From: JANNSX01 sp041397825
GTDB lineage: Bacteria > Pseudomonadota > Alphaproteobacteria > Rhizobiales > Hyphomicrobiaceae
NCBI GenBank assembly: GCA_041397825.1
Contig: JAWKVX010000002.1
Coordinates: 372,001 to 436,000, forward strand
Length of the DNA: 64,000 nucleotides
Direction of reading: 5' to 3'
Shown piece by piece: positions 26,727 through 36,299 of this stretch (its first letter is position 1; the number at the start of each line of letters is the position of its first letter). The position numbers were made by a program, and so were the translations under genes. Below the pieces are notes generated by a model. It was given only the letters and a program-made list of their open reading frames with translations, was not told where the DNA came from and did no database searches.

Positions 26727-27617
26727 ATGCCGAGCTTAAAAGACCTTCGCAATCGCATCGCCTCCGTGAAGGCGACGCAGAAGATCACCAAGGCCATGCA
26801 GATGGTGGCCGCGGCGAAGCTGCGGCGCGCGCAAGAGGCCGCGACCGCCGCGCGCCCCTATGCCGAGCGCATGGGACGCGTCCTGTCCAATCTCGGGGCG
26901 CGCATCGCCGATCCGGCCGGAGCCTCGCCGATTCTTGTCGGCACGGGTAAGGATCAGGTGCATCTCCTGATCGTCTGTACCGCCGATCGCGGACTGTGCG
27001 GCGCGTTCAACACGAACATCGTGCGGCTCGCTCGCGAGCATGCGCGCCGGCTACTGGCCGAGGGCAAGACCGTCAAGATCTTCACCGTCGGTCGCAAGGG
27101 GCATGACCAGCTGAAGCGTGACCTCGGCCGCAATCTCGTCCAGAGCGTCGAGCTCAAGGACGTCAAGCGGGTCGGCTTCGAGAATGCCAAAGCGATCGCC
27201 GACAAGGTGCTCGCCATGTTTCAGGCCGGCGAGTTCGACGTGGCAACGCTGTTCTACGCCGAGTTCAAGTCGGTCATCGCGCAGAAGCCGACGGCTCTGC
27301 AGCTTATCCCGGCGCGCATTGCTTCGCTCACAGGCTCCGACCAAGCCAAGCCCGCCGCCGTCGCGGTGCCGGAGTACGAGCCTGAGGAGGGCGAGATCCT
27401 CGACTATCTTCTGCCGCTCAACATCTCGACGCAGATCTTCCGGGCGCTTCTCGAGAACGCCGCGTCGGAGCAGGGCAGCCGCATGTCGGCCATGGACAAC
27501 GCCACGCGAAATGCTGGCGACATGATCAACAAGTTGACGATCACCTACAATCGCTCGCGTCAGGCGCAGATCACCAAGGAGCTGATCGAGATCATCTCCG
27601 GCGCCGAGGCGCTCTGA
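26727..27617 (+). CDS. atpG: ATP synthase F1 gamma subunit
   Basis: A 296-residue rotor shaft subunit. The N terminus PSLKDLRNRIASVKATQKIT with MQMVAAAKLRRAQ and the C-terminal signature SRMSAMDNATRNAGDMINKL followed by TYNRSRQAQITKELIEIISG are the diagnostic coiled-coil ends that turn inside the alpha-beta ring. Full length. Flanked by the GlcG-like gene and atpD, 32 bases ahead of the latter. Confidence 0.97.
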   Translation: MPSLKDLRNRIASVKATQKITKAMQMVAAAKLRRAQEAATAARPYAERMGRVLSNLGARIADPAGASPILVGTGKDQVHLLIVCTADRGLCGAFNTNIVRLAREHARRLLAEGKTVKIFTVGRKGHDQLKRDLGRNLVQSVELKDVKRVGFENAKAIADKVLAMFQAGEFDVATLFYAEFKSVIAQKPTALQLIPARIASLTGSDQAKPAAVAVPEYEPEEGEILDYLLPLNISTQIFRALLENAASEQGSRMSAMDNATRNAGDMINKLTITYNRSRQAQITKELIEIISGAEAL

Positions 27618-27649
27618 CCGGACACGGCATTTGACCACGAGGACGTAAC

Positions 27650-29083
27650 ATGGCGGATAGACGCATCGGCAAGATCAGACAGGTGATGGGCGCGGTCGTG
27701 GACGTGCAGTTCGACGACCATCTGCCGGAGATTCTGAACTCGCTCGAGACCGACAACGGTGGCTCGCGGCTGGTGCTTGAGGTCGCCCAGCATCTCGGCG
27801 AGAATACGGTCCGCACCATCGCCATGGACTCGACGGAGGGCCTGGTTCGCGGCCAGCAGGTGGTCGACACCGGCAACGCCATCTCGGTTCCGGTCGGCGA
27901 CGAGACGCTGGGGCGCATCATGAACGTCGTCGGCGATCCCGTCGACGAGGCCGGCGCCATCAAGACCGCCGAGCGGCGTGCCATCCATCAGGCTGCGCCG
28001 AGCTTCCAGGATCAGTCGACCGAGGCGCAGATCCTGGTCACGGGCATCAAGGTCGTCGACCTGCTGGCGCCCTACGCCAAGGGCGGCAAGATCGGGTTGT
28101 TCGGTGGTGCCGGCGTCGGCAAGACGGTGCTCATTCAGGAGCTCATCAACAACATCGCCAAGACGCACGGTGGCTATTCGGTGTTCGCCGGCGTCGGCGA
28201 GCGGACGCGCGAGGGCAACGACCTCTATCACGAGTTCATCGAATCCGGCGTCAACAAGGATCCGAAGAAGGGTGATACGAAGGGCTCGAAATGCGCGCTC
28301 GTCTACGGCCAGATGAACGAGCCGCCGGGCGCGCGCGCGCGCGTCGGCCTCTCCGGCCTGACGGTTGCCGAGTACTTCCGCGACCAAGGTCAGGACGTGC
28401 TGTTCTTCGTCGACAACATCTTCCGCTTCACGCAAGCGGGCTCCGAGGTGTCGGCGCTCCTGGGCCGCATTCCCTCGGCTGTCGGCTATCAGCCGACGTT
28501 GGCGACGGACATGGGCGCTCTCCAGGAGCGCATCACCTCGACACAGAAGGGGTCGATCACCTCGGTGCAGGCCATCTACGTGCCGGCCGACGATCTGACC
28601 GATCCGGCGCCGGCCACCTCCTTCGCCCATCTGGACGCGACCACCGTGTTGTCGCGTTCGATCGCCGAGAAGGGCATCTATCCGGCCGTCGATCCGCTCG
28701 ACAGTACCTCGCGCATGCTCGATCCGCGAGTCGTCGGCGAGGAGCATTACCAGACCGCCCGTCGCGTGCAGCAGATCCTGCAGCGCTACAAGGCGCTCCA
28801 GGACATCATCGCCATTCTCGGCATGGATGAGCTGTCGGAAGAAGACAAGCTGGCGGTGGCGCGTGCGCGCAAGATCGAGCGCTTCCTGTCGCAGCCCTTC
28901 GACGTCGCGGCGGTCTTCACCGGCTCGCCCGGCGTGCAGGTGCCGCTTGCCGACACGATCAAGGGCTTCAAGGGCCTCTGCAACGGAGATTATGATCACC
29001 TGCCCGAGCCGGCCTTCTACATGGTCGGCACCATCGAACAAGCGGTCGAGAAGGCGGAGCGTCTGGCGGCCGAGGCCGCGTAG
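27650..29083 (+). CDS. atpD: ATP synthase F1 beta subunit
   Basis: A 477-residue catalytic subunit. Walker A GGAGVGKTVLIQELI, GERTREGNDLYHE with the catalytic glutamate, Walker B region VLFFVDNIFRFTQAGSEVSA, and the signature PAVDPLDSTSR are all present. Start ATG 27650 has GAGGA six bases before it. Full length and intact. It is followed after 153 bases by a zinc-ribbon gene rather than directly by atpC. Confidence 0.98.
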   Translation: MADRRIGKIRQVMGAVVDVQFDDHLPEILNSLETDNGGSRLVLEVAQHLGENTVRTIAMDSTEGLVRGQQVVDTGNAISVPVGDETLGRIMNVVGDPVDEAGAIKTAERRAIHQAAPSFQDQSTEAQILVTGIKVVDLLAPYAKGGKIGLFGGAGVGKTVLIQELINNIAKTHGGYSVFAGVGERTREGNDLYHEFIESGVNKDPKKGDTKGSKCALVYGQMNEPPGARARVGLSGLTVAEYFRDQGQDVLFFVDNIFRFTQAGSEVSALLGRIPSAVGYQPTLATDMGALQERITSTQKGSITSVQAIYVPADDLTDPAPATSFAHLDATTVLSRSIAEKGIYPAVDPLDSTSRMLDPRVVGEEHYQTARRVQQILQRYKALQDIIAILGMDELSEEDKLAVARARKIERFLSQPFDVAAVFTGSPGVQVPLADTIKGFKGLCNGDYDHLPEPAFYMVGTIEQAVEKAERLAAEAA

Positions 29084-29236
29084 GCCGGGGGCTGAACGGC
29101 GCTGTGCGCCCTGAGCCCGATTTGGCTTGCTTCGTTGTCTTGGCGCCGGTTTTCTCCGGAGCTCAACCAGGACGACGGCGTGACGGAGTTGCAGCGGCCT
29201 GATCGGAGCGAGCGGGCGAATAGGGAACGGAAGCTG

Positions 29237-29497
29237 ATGGCATCCACGACACCGGCCGGCGACGCAAAGAGCTTCGGCTCCTGCTGTCGCGATCTCAACG
29301 AGGTGCTGGGCGCGGAGGATTTCGAGCCGCTCTTCTACGTCGGCGACGATGGCGTGCTCTACATGTCCGTCGGTGTGGTCGAGATGGAGAGCGACGAGGA
29401 GAGTGGGTTCCTCGATCATCCGATCTACCACTGCCCGTTCTGCGGCACGCGCCTGCAGACGGCTGAGGAGGTCGAAGCGAAGGCGGAAGAAGAATGA
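29237..29497 (+). CDS. small CPFCG zinc-ribbon-like protein between atpD and atpC
   Basis: An 86-residue acidic protein starting MASTTPAGDAKSFGSCCRDL. It has a Cys pair near the N terminus (SCC), a hydrophobic strand (GVLYMSVGVVEME), and the ribbon-like half IYHCPFCGTRLQ followed by a Glu/Ala-rich tail. Two cysteine clusters would allow one metal site. The start at 29237 is chosen over 29135 because GGAACGGAAG lies just upstream and the longer N terminus looks random. The stop overlaps the atpC start (ATGA), so the two are translationally coupled. Function unknown. Confidence 0.8.
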   Translation: MASTTPAGDAKSFGSCCRDLNEVLGAEDFEPLFYVGDDGVLYMSVGVVEMESDEESGFLDHPIYHCPFCGTRLQTAEEVEAKAEEE

Positions 29498-29889
29498 CGA
29501 CGTTCAAGTTCGAGCTGGTCTCGCCCGAGCGATTGCTGATGTCGGATGAAGTCGAGCAGGTGGTCGTACCCGGCTCCGAGGGCGATTTCACGGTCCTGGC
29601 CGGGCACGCGCCGGTGCTCTCGACGCTCCGGCCAGGAGTCATGGATGTGAAGCTGCCCGGCGGCAAAGCCAAGCGTCTCTACGTCAAGGCGGGCTTTGCC
29701 GAGGTCGATCCCGAGAGTCTGACGGTGCTCGCCCAGCAGGCCATCGACGTCGATGAGATCAATCCGGCCTGGCTCGCGCAGGCGATCAAGGACGCGGAGG
29801 AGGATCTGGCCGACGCCCAGACCGACGCCGCGCGACTCAACGCGAATGCGGCGCTGGCGCATCTCAGGGCGCTCGAGGCGGCGCGGTAG
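29494..29889 (+). CDS. atpC: ATP synthase F1 epsilon subunit
   Basis: A 131-residue subunit with the N-terminal beta-sandwich (TFKFELVSPERLLMSDEVEQ; VVPGSEGDFTVLAGHAPVLS; LRPGVMDVKLPGGKAKRLYV) and a C-terminal helical hairpin (IKDAEEDLADAQTDAARLNA). It sits on gamma and can restrain hydrolysis. Last gene of the operon. The 246 bases after it, up to the converging dehydrogenase gene, show no clear T-tailed terminator and no gene that I can support. Confidence 0.96.
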   Translation: MTTFKFELVSPERLLMSDEVEQVVVPGSEGDFTVLAGHAPVLSTLRPGVMDVKLPGGKAKRLYVKAGFAEVDPESLTVLAQQAIDVDEINPAWLAQAIKDAEEDLADAQTDAARLNANAALAHLRALEAAR

Positions 29890-30135
29890 GTTTCAGGCCG
29901 CCTTCCAAGGCCCGCTGCCCTGCGGCTCCCTCCGGTCTCCTCACGTGCGCCAAAGCAGTGAGCAAGTGTCGGGATCCCGCGAGAGTAACTTCGCCAATGG
30001 CACGAGACGGATGGCCTTCGGCCGGAGTCTCACGCTGGCTCCCCGAGCCTGCTCTGGCTCTGCCGTCGCGACTCGAGGATGACGGACAGGTCGCTTTATA
30101 CGCGCCTGTGAGGGTGATGGAGAGGGAGCGTCGGA

Positions 30136-32550
30136 CTACCCCCGCATCGCCTTCCCGTCCGGATCATACGGCGACGGGGCGATCACCTTGGCGGGCCGCT
30201 CGACGCCCACCACATGCACCGACAGCGCCGTCCCCGGCTTCGCCAGCGCGGGCTCGATGAGGGCCATCGCCAGCGACTTTTTCACTGTGTGGCCGTAGCC
30301 GCCGGATGTGACATAGCCGACGCGCTTTCCTCCGGACCAGATCGGCTCGTAGCCGCTGGCATCGGCGTCGGCGGCGTCGATCTCGATGGTCGCCTGCACG
30401 AACTGCGGCGGCGCTCCGTCTCTTTCCGCCATCGCAGGCTTGCGGCCGACGAAATCCTGCTTCTGCCAATCGATCCAGCGATCCATCGCCGTCATGCGTG
30501 GCGTGTATTGCTGGCGGAACTCGGTCGTCCAGATGCCGAAGCTCTTCTCCAGTCGGAGGCTCAGCATCGCGTTGAAGCCGATCTCGCGGAGGCCAAGGTC
30601 CTTACCGGCCTCGAGCAGCGTGCGCCTGAGCGCAATGTGCTCGGCGGCCGAGCAGTTGATTTCGTAGCCGAGCTCGCCACAGACCGAGAGTCGGCCGACC
30701 TTGGCGCGGATCAACCCCACATCTATCGTCCGGCAGGCCATGAAGGGGAACGCTGCGTTGGACACATCGGCGTTCGTGACGCGGGCTAGCACCTCGCGAG
30801 CCTTGGGCCCATTGAGCGAGAAGCCGACGGTCGAGTCCGCGATGTCGCGTACCCTCACGCCATCTTCGAGATGGTCCAAGAACCAACGCATGTGCCACTG
30901 GCGGAGGTAGTAGGAGCCCATGATCCAGAAGCTGCCGTCGCCCCAGTTGAAGACGGTGAGATCACCCTTGAGCCTGCCGTCCTCGCCGAGCATGGGCGCC
31001 AGGCGCGCGCGGCCCGTCTTCGGAAGCTTTCCCGCCATCAGACGATCGAGCCAGGCCTCCGCGTTGGGGCCGGTCACCTCGTAGCGTGAGAAGCCCGAGA
31101 TATCGAGAAGGCCCACATCGTTGCGCGCGGTTTTGCATTCGGCTGCAACGATGTCGAAGGCATTCGAGCGCTTCAAGGTCGGCGTCTCGACGAAGTCCTT
31201 CGGGGCAAAGTAAAGCGGCACCTCGAGACCCCAGGAGCAGCCCCAGCGGCAGCCGGCTTCGGTCATGGCGTCGTAGGCTGGGGCCATCTTCAGCGGCCGG
31301 CCGGCCCAGAGCTGCTCGTTCGGGTAGGTCATGACGAAGCGTCGGGAGTAGAACTGGCCCGTCGTCTGACGGATATACTCCTTGTTGGAGGCGAAGGAGC
31401 CGTAGCGGGCGATGTCCATGGAGTAGGCATCGGCCTCCGTCTCGCCGTGGATCATCCATTCGGCGAGAGTCTTGCCGACGCCGCCGCCCTGCAGGAATCC
31501 CGCCATGACGCCGCAAGCCAGCCAGTAGTTCGGAACGCCATGGATCGGTCCGACCAGTGGATTGCCATCGGGCGAGAAGGTGAATGCGCCGTTGACCCAT
31601 TTGCGGATGCCGGTGTCGTTCAGCACCGGATATCGCCTGAAGACAGCCCCGAGCTCGTTCGAGATGCGGTCGACGTCCTCCTGTAACAGCTCGATGCCAT
31701 AGTCCCAGGGCGCACCGTCCATTGCCCAATGTGCGTAGTCGATCTCGTAGATGCCGATGAGCACGCCCTTGAGGTCCTGCCGCATGTAGGTGAAGCCCTC
31801 GAGATCGATCATCATCGGGATCTCCTTGGGCGCCAAGGCTGCAATATCGGGGATCGTCTCGGTCAGCAGATAGTGGTGCTGCAACGGCGAGACCGGAAGC
31901 TCGAGGCCGACCATGCGGCCGACCTGCTTTGCCCAGAGACCGGCGGCATTGACCACATGCTCAGCCGTGATCGTTCCCTGCTCGGTGACGACCTGCCAGG
32001 CGTCGCCTTTCCAGTCGAGCTCGAGCACGCGGTTGTGCTCGATCACCTCGGCGCCGCGGAGCCGTGCTGCCTTGGCATAGGCATGCACGGTTCCGGTCGT
32101 GTCGACATAGCCCTCACGATCCGCCCAGAGACCACCGATCACGCCATCGGTGTTGAGGATCGGGCAGACCTTCTTCATCTCCGCCGGCGTCATGAGGTGG
32201 CAGTCCTCGATGCCGATGGTCTGGAAGATCCGGTAGGCCGACTGCAGCCATTCCCAGCGGGCAGGAGCGGAGGCGAGCGTCACGCCGCCCGTCAGGTGCA
32301 TGCCGATGGACTGCCCGCTCTCCTTCTCGATCTCGGAGAGAAGATCGATGGTGTAGGCTTGCAAGGCGGCCATGTTGGGGTCGGCGTTGAGGGCGTGGAC
32401 GCCGCCGGCCGCATGCCAGGAGGAGCCCGCCGTCAGCACGCTGCGCTCGATCAACGCCACGTCCTTCCAGCCGAACTTGGCGAGATGATACAGGACGGAG
32501 GCGCCGACGACGCCACCGCCGATGACCACGGCGCGATAGTGCGATTTCAT
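30136..32550 (-). CDS. dimethylglycine/sarcosine dehydrogenase-like FAD protein with GcvT domain
   Basis: An 804-residue two-part flavoprotein. The N-terminal half is a DAO-type FAD oxidoreductase: dinucleotide fold VVIGGGVVGASVLYHLAKFG and the likely covalent flavin site His46 in GSSWHAAGG. The C-terminal half is a GcvT/aminomethyltransferase domain (CGELGYEINCSAAEH; LRLEKSFGIWTTEFRQQYTP), which passes the one-carbon unit to tetrahydrofolate. It oxidatively demethylates an N-methylated glycine or related amine. The exact substrate is not fixed by sequence. It stands alone, converging on atpC. The MttB homologue at 53 kb could feed the same pathway. Confidence 0.9.
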   Translation of the reverse strand: MKSHYRAVVIGGGVVGASVLYHLAKFGWKDVALIERSVLTAGSSWHAAGGVHALNADPNMAALQAYTIDLLSEIEKESGQSIGMHLTGGVTLASAPARWEWLQSAYRIFQTIGIEDCHLMTPAEMKKVCPILNTDGVIGGLWADREGYVDTTGTVHAYAKAARLRGAEVIEHNRVLELDWKGDAWQVVTEQGTITAEHVVNAAGLWAKQVGRMVGLELPVSPLQHHYLLTETIPDIAALAPKEIPMMIDLEGFTYMRQDLKGVLIGIYEIDYAHWAMDGAPWDYGIELLQEDVDRISNELGAVFRRYPVLNDTGIRKWVNGAFTFSPDGNPLVGPIHGVPNYWLACGVMAGFLQGGGVGKTLAEWMIHGETEADAYSMDIARYGSFASNKEYIRQTTGQFYSRRFVMTYPNEQLWAGRPLKMAPAYDAMTEAGCRWGCSWGLEVPLYFAPKDFVETPTLKRSNAFDIVAAECKTARNDVGLLDISGFSRYEVTGPNAEAWLDRLMAGKLPKTGRARLAPMLGEDGRLKGDLTVFNWGDGSFWIMGSYYLRQWHMRWFLDHLEDGVRVRDIADSTVGFSLNGPKAREVLARVTNADVSNAAFPFMACRTIDVGLIRAKVGRLSVCGELGYEINCSAAEHIALRRTLLEAGKDLGLREIGFNAMLSLRLEKSFGIWTTEFRQQYTPRMTAMDRWIDWQKQDFVGRKPAMAERDGAPPQFVQATIEIDAADADASGYEPIWSGGKRVGYVTSGGYGHTVKKSLAMALIEPALAKPGTALSVHVVGVERPAKVIAPSPYDPDGKAMRG

Positions 32551-32900
32551 GGGACAGATCCTTCCGCGAGCGAGATCAGCTCGGCGAACCCTAGACAGGT
32601 TGGGTGGAGACGGTCAATCGAGCGACTCGCACCCGCCGGGGAGTGCCCGGAGCATGCGCGTGTCCGCGCGCGGTCTCGTCGCATTTGCGAACCGTTGCCG
32701 GATCAGCGTTACATCCCGCCACTGGCTGGGAATTGCGGATCTGTACGGCAATTGACGTGTCGCCATGCCAGCAAGGGAATCGGTGCCAAGCGATCCATGC
32801 ATCCTGAAGGTTACGCGAATTTAATTTGATCCACCCAATTCGGCCCAACTCCATCCGCAACGTCGTGCTCCCCAAACCCACACGGGAGATCGGAAAGCTC
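32551..32900. other. 350-base divergent intergenic region
   Basis: The space lies between the dehydrogenase (minus) and VWA (plus) genes and should hold both promoters. TTGACG at 32751-32756 is a -35-like box without a good -10 at the right distance. An AT-rich patch (CGAATTTAATTTGATCC) lies at 32816-32832. The short open frames here look random. I see no RNA gene or repeat. Confidence 0.3.
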
Positions 32901-34241
32901 ATGCGATCCTTGAAGCTCATGGGAATTGCCGCAGTTTTTGCGGCGAGTGGACTAGGCTGCGGCGTGTTCACCACAGGTGCGAACGCGGCACAGGTCAGGC
33001 TCGATGCCGAGCTTGGTCAGTCGGCAATCGTCGGCAAGAAAACGCGGACGATCTATCTGAGGATCGGCCTCGAGGGTGTGGCGCTGGACGAAGGCATGCG
33101 CCGGACGCCCGTCAATGTCGCCGTCGTCGTCGACCGCTCGGGCTCGATGGAGAGCGAGAACAAGATCGGCAAGGCGCGCGAAGCGGCCTCGATGGCCTTG
33201 AGCCGGCTCGGCGCCGAGGACATCGCCGCCGTCGTCGCCTACAACCACGAGGTCGACGTCTTGTTGCCGGCAACGAAGCTCGCGCGCCAGGGCGATGTTC
33301 AACGCGCGATCGATCATCTCTACGCCGGCGGCAACACCGCTCTCTACGCGGGCACCGAGCAGGGCCTGCGCGAGGTCATGAAGTTCGCGGACCGTCAACG
33401 CGTCAACCGCGTCATCCTCATCTCCGACGGTCTCGCCAATGTTGGTCCCTCCGAGCCCGACGAAGTTGCAGTCCTCGGTCGAAAGGCGGCCGAGAGGGGC
33501 GTCAGCATCACAACGATCGGTCTTGGCCTCGGCTACAACGAGGACCTGATGTCTAAGCTCGCCTTTGCCTCGGACGGCAATCATGCGTTCGTCCGGGATG
33601 CCGGCGACCTGGTCGAGATATTCAACAAAGAATTCGGCGACGTACTCTCGGTGGTGGCCCAGGAGCTGATCATCGAGATCGAATGCCGGCAGGGCTTCAA
33701 GCCGATTCGCGTGTTGGGCCGGGACGCGGAGATCCAGGGCAGGCGGATCACGGCACGCCTCAACCAGATCTATGGCCGGCAGCAGAAGTACATGGTCGTC
33801 GAGCTTCAGGTCCCAGAGGATGTGACGGCCGGTGATCTCGACGTGGCTGACGTGACCGTCCGCTACGCCAGCGTGGTCGGCGCCAAGGACGAGGCGATCT
33901 CTTCGCGCGTCGCTGTCAAGGTCACCGACCGTGATGATGAGGCGGAGGCGAGCCTCAACCGGAAGGTGATGACCGATGTCACGACGCAGATCGCGACCGA
34001 GCAGAACGAGGAGGCGGTGAAGCTTCGCGACCAAGGCGACACGCAAGGTGCCGTCGAGCTCTTGAAGAAGAACTCGGAGTATTTGAAGGAGCAGGCCGGC
34101 CGTCTCAGCGCCCCCGATCTCGATGCGCTCGGCACTGAGAACGAGGTCCAAGCCGGCAACATTGCGAGCGGCGAGTGGAATGCCACACGCAAGGCGATGC
34201 GTGCGAAGCAGTACAAGGACAAGGTGCAGCAGTCCTACTGA
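32901..34241 (+). CDS. exported von Willebrand factor A domain protein
   Basis: A 446-residue protein with a signal peptide or lipoprotein-like N terminus (MRSLKLMGIAAVFAASGLGC, then GVFTTGANAAQ). A VWA domain follows with a MIDAS metal site DRSGSM in VNVAVVVDRSGSMESENKIG, then Thr and Asp positions in LYAGGNTALYAGT and RVILISDGLANVGPSEPDEV. The C-terminal part is helical and TPR-like (DQGDTQGAVELLKKNSEYLK). Such periplasmic VWA proteins mediate metal-dependent protein contacts; the partner is unknown. Start 32901 is chosen for the signal sequence and the CGGAAAG upstream. A cysteine at residue 20 leaves lipidation possible. Confidence 0.85.
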   Translation: MRSLKLMGIAAVFAASGLGCGVFTTGANAAQVRLDAELGQSAIVGKKTRTIYLRIGLEGVALDEGMRRTPVNVAVVVDRSGSMESENKIGKAREAASMALSRLGAEDIAAVVAYNHEVDVLLPATKLARQGDVQRAIDHLYAGGNTALYAGTEQGLREVMKFADRQRVNRVILISDGLANVGPSEPDEVAVLGRKAAERGVSITTIGLGLGYNEDLMSKLAFASDGNHAFVRDAGDLVEIFNKEFGDVLSVVAQELIIEIECRQGFKPIRVLGRDAEIQGRRITARLNQIYGRQQKYMVVELQVPEDVTAGDLDVADVTVRYASVVGAKDEAISSRVAVKVTDRDDEAEASLNRKVMTDVTTQIATEQNEEAVKLRDQGDTQGAVELLKKNSEYLKEQAGRLSAPDLDALGTENEVQAGNIASGEWNATRKAMRAKQYKDKVQQSY

Positions 34242-34375
34242 GACTCTGCCGGTCATATTCGATCGCGTGGGCCGGGCATCGCCCCGGCCCGACTTGCGTC
34301 GCAGAGCCATTGCACGGATCTCGGCAACGCGTCGATGGGTCTGATTGCGCATGCCGTTGCGGCGGGGTGGTCCTA

Positions 34376-34404
34376 TTGACACTCGGTGGTACCGAACCCT
34401 AACT
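34376..34404 (+). promoter_or_regulatory. promoter of the peptide-transporter operon (probably leaderless)
   Basis: A perfect TTGACA at 34376-34381 and CTAACT at 34399-34404, spaced 17 bases. The expected start falls within a base or so of the permease ATG at 34412, and no ribosome binding site precedes that ATG, so the first gene may be translated from a leaderless mRNA. Confidence 0.6.
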
Positions 34405-34411
34405 CGGCGAC

Positions 34412-35263
34412 ATGGAGAGTGTCTGGCGGCGGTTCTGCAAGGATCGGGCGGCGGTGTTCGGGCTGACAGCCGTCGGCATCACGGTCGCTGCCGCCCTGTG
34501 TGCGCCATGGCTGGCGCCCTTCGATCCCAACGAGCAATTCTTCGACGGCCTGACGATCGAGGGCTCACCGCTCCCGCCGTCCGCTCGCTTCTGGTTCGGG
34601 ACCGATACGCTCGGTCGCGATCAGCTCTCGCGGGTGCTCCATGGCGCCGGCACATCGCTGCTCATCGGCATTCTCGCCAACGGCGTCGCCGTCTTGATCG
34701 GTACGATGCTGGGTGTGACTGCGGGCTATTTGAGAGGCTGGGTCGGCATGGTCATCATGCGGTTCACGGATCTCATGATGGCCTTTCCGGCCCTGTTGCT
34801 GGGCATAGCGCTGGCGGCGTTGCTCAAACCGTCGCTGTTCATCGTCGCGCTGGTCATTGCGCTGGTCAATTGGGTGCAGGTGGCGCGCGTCATCTATTCG
34901 GAGACGCTGGCCTTGGCCGAGCGTGATTTCATCGAAGCTGCGCGCGCCATCGGTGCAGGTCCTTCTCGGGTTCTTTCCCGCCACCTCCTGCCGCATCTGT
35001 TGCCCACGGTGTTCGTCTACGGCACGCTCGGCATCTCGACCACGGTCCTCTACGAGGCGACGCTGTCCTTCCTGGGCGTCGGCGTGCAACCGCCGACACC
35101 CTCCTGGGGCAAGATGATCTTCGAGAGTCAGAGCTACTATCTGACCGCGCCCTGGCTCGTTTTCATTCCAGGCTTTGCCATCCTCGTGGTCTCGCTCGGG
35201 TTCAATCTGGTTGGCGACGGTCTGCGCGATGCGCTGGACCCGACGCAACGCGGGCGACGCTGA
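34412..35263 (+). CDS. ABC transporter permease, dipeptide/nickel type (DppC-like)
   Basis: A 283-residue inner-membrane permease with an N-terminal helix (RAAVFGLTAVGITVAAALCA), the OppC-type periplasmic segment FWFGTDTLGRDQLSRVLHGA and about six helices. The cytoplasmic EAA loop (DFIEAARAIGAGPSRVLSRH) contacts the ATPase subunits. First gene of permease-permease-binding protein-amidase-ATPase-ATPase. Its stop overlaps the next start (TGATG). No ribosome binding site precedes its ATG. Confidence 0.92.
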   Translation: MESVWRRFCKDRAAVFGLTAVGITVAAALCAPWLAPFDPNEQFFDGLTIEGSPLPPSARFWFGTDTLGRDQLSRVLHGAGTSLLIGILANGVAVLIGTMLGVTAGYLRGWVGMVIMRFTDLMMAFPALLLGIALAALLKPSLFIVALVIALVNWVQVARVIYSETLALAERDFIEAARAIGAGPSRVLSRHLLPHLLPTVFVYGTLGISTTVLYEATLSFLGVGVQPPTPSWGKMIFESQSYYLTAPWLVFIPGFAILVVSLGFNLVGDGLRDALDPTQRGRR

Positions 35264-36183
35264 TGCTTCGCTATCTGGCCAAGCGTCTCGGCATGTCGCT
35301 CATCATCCTGCTCGGCGTGACGGTCATCACGTTTGGATTGACCTATCTCGTGCCAGCCGACCCGGTCGCCATGATCGCCGGCCGCAATTCGACCGCCGAG
35401 ACGCGCGAGTTGATCCGCCGGCAGCTCGGCCTCGACCGGCCACTGGCAGAGCAGTACGTGCGCTATGTGACCCGTCTTGCGCAGGGTGATCTTGGACGCT
35501 CCTACGCACGCAAGACGGACGTCGGCGATCTCATCGTCTCCCGCCTGCCGGCCACGCTGCTGCTGATGCTGGGCGCCATCGTCGCCGAGCTCTTGATCGG
35601 CATTCCGGTCGGCATCTACGCCGCGACACGGCGCGGCAAGGGAAGCGACAAGGCCGCGATGATCGCATCGCTCATCGGCGTCTCGGCACCCCAATTCGTT
35701 GTCGGCCTGACCCTCCTCTACGTCTTCGCCTATCTGCTCGGCTGGCTGCCGCTCGGCGGGTACGGCACGCTCGCACATCTCGTCCTGCCTGCCGTGACGC
35801 TCGGAATCGCTGGCGGCGGCTGGTACTCGCGGATGATGCGCTCAGCCATGATCGACGTCCTGCGGCAGGACTATATCCGCACCGCCCGCGCCAAGGGCGT
35901 CGGCGAGCGGCGGATCATCCTGAAGCACGGCCTGCGCAATGCCATCCTGCCGATTGTCGCGATGGTCGGAATCGACATCGGCATCTTCATGTCCGGCGCC
36001 GTCGTGGTCGAAAGCGTGTTTGGCTGGCCGGGCATCGGTCAGCTGACCTGGCAGGCCATACAGGGGCTCGATATCCCGGTGATCATGGGGGTCACGACGC
36101 TTGCCGCCGCATTCATCATTCTCGGCAATCTCGTCGCCGATCTGCTTGCGCCGGCGATCGATCCGCGTATCCGAATACGCTGA
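35263..36183 (+). CDS. ABC transporter permease, dipeptide/nickel type (DppB-like)
   Basis: A 306-residue permease of the OppB/DppB type. It starts MLRYLAKRLGMSLIILLGVT and has the conserved LVPADPVAMIAG segment, IRRQLGLDRPLAEQYVRYV, DLGRSYARKTDV, and the EAA loop DYIRTARAKGVGERRIILKH. It forms the heterodimeric channel with the preceding permease. Its start overlaps the upstream stop by one base. Confidence 0.93.
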   Translation: MLRYLAKRLGMSLIILLGVTVITFGLTYLVPADPVAMIAGRNSTAETRELIRRQLGLDRPLAEQYVRYVTRLAQGDLGRSYARKTDVGDLIVSRLPATLLLMLGAIVAELLIGIPVGIYAATRRGKGSDKAAMIASLIGVSAPQFVVGLTLLYVFAYLLGWLPLGGYGTLAHLVLPAVTLGIAGGGWYSRMMRSAMIDVLRQDYIRTARAKGVGERRIILKHGLRNAILPIVAMVGIDIGIFMSGAVVVESVFGWPGIGQLTWQAIQGLDIPVIMGVTTLAAAFIILGNLVADLLAPAIDPRIRIR

Positions 36184-36299
36184 AGGGCAGGCGCGTCCTA
36201 AAGTCTTGCCTTGGTGGGGCAATTGACCGGCTCCGAAGTTTCCGGTGATATGGCCCGGGCTCAATCAGCGACCAGGCCCGGTCGATATGGGAGGATTTG

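Noticed and set aside
27560..29431. 623-codon minus-strand frame
   Set aside because: Antisense to atpD, a fully conserved gene; long antisense frames are expected at this GC and codon bias.
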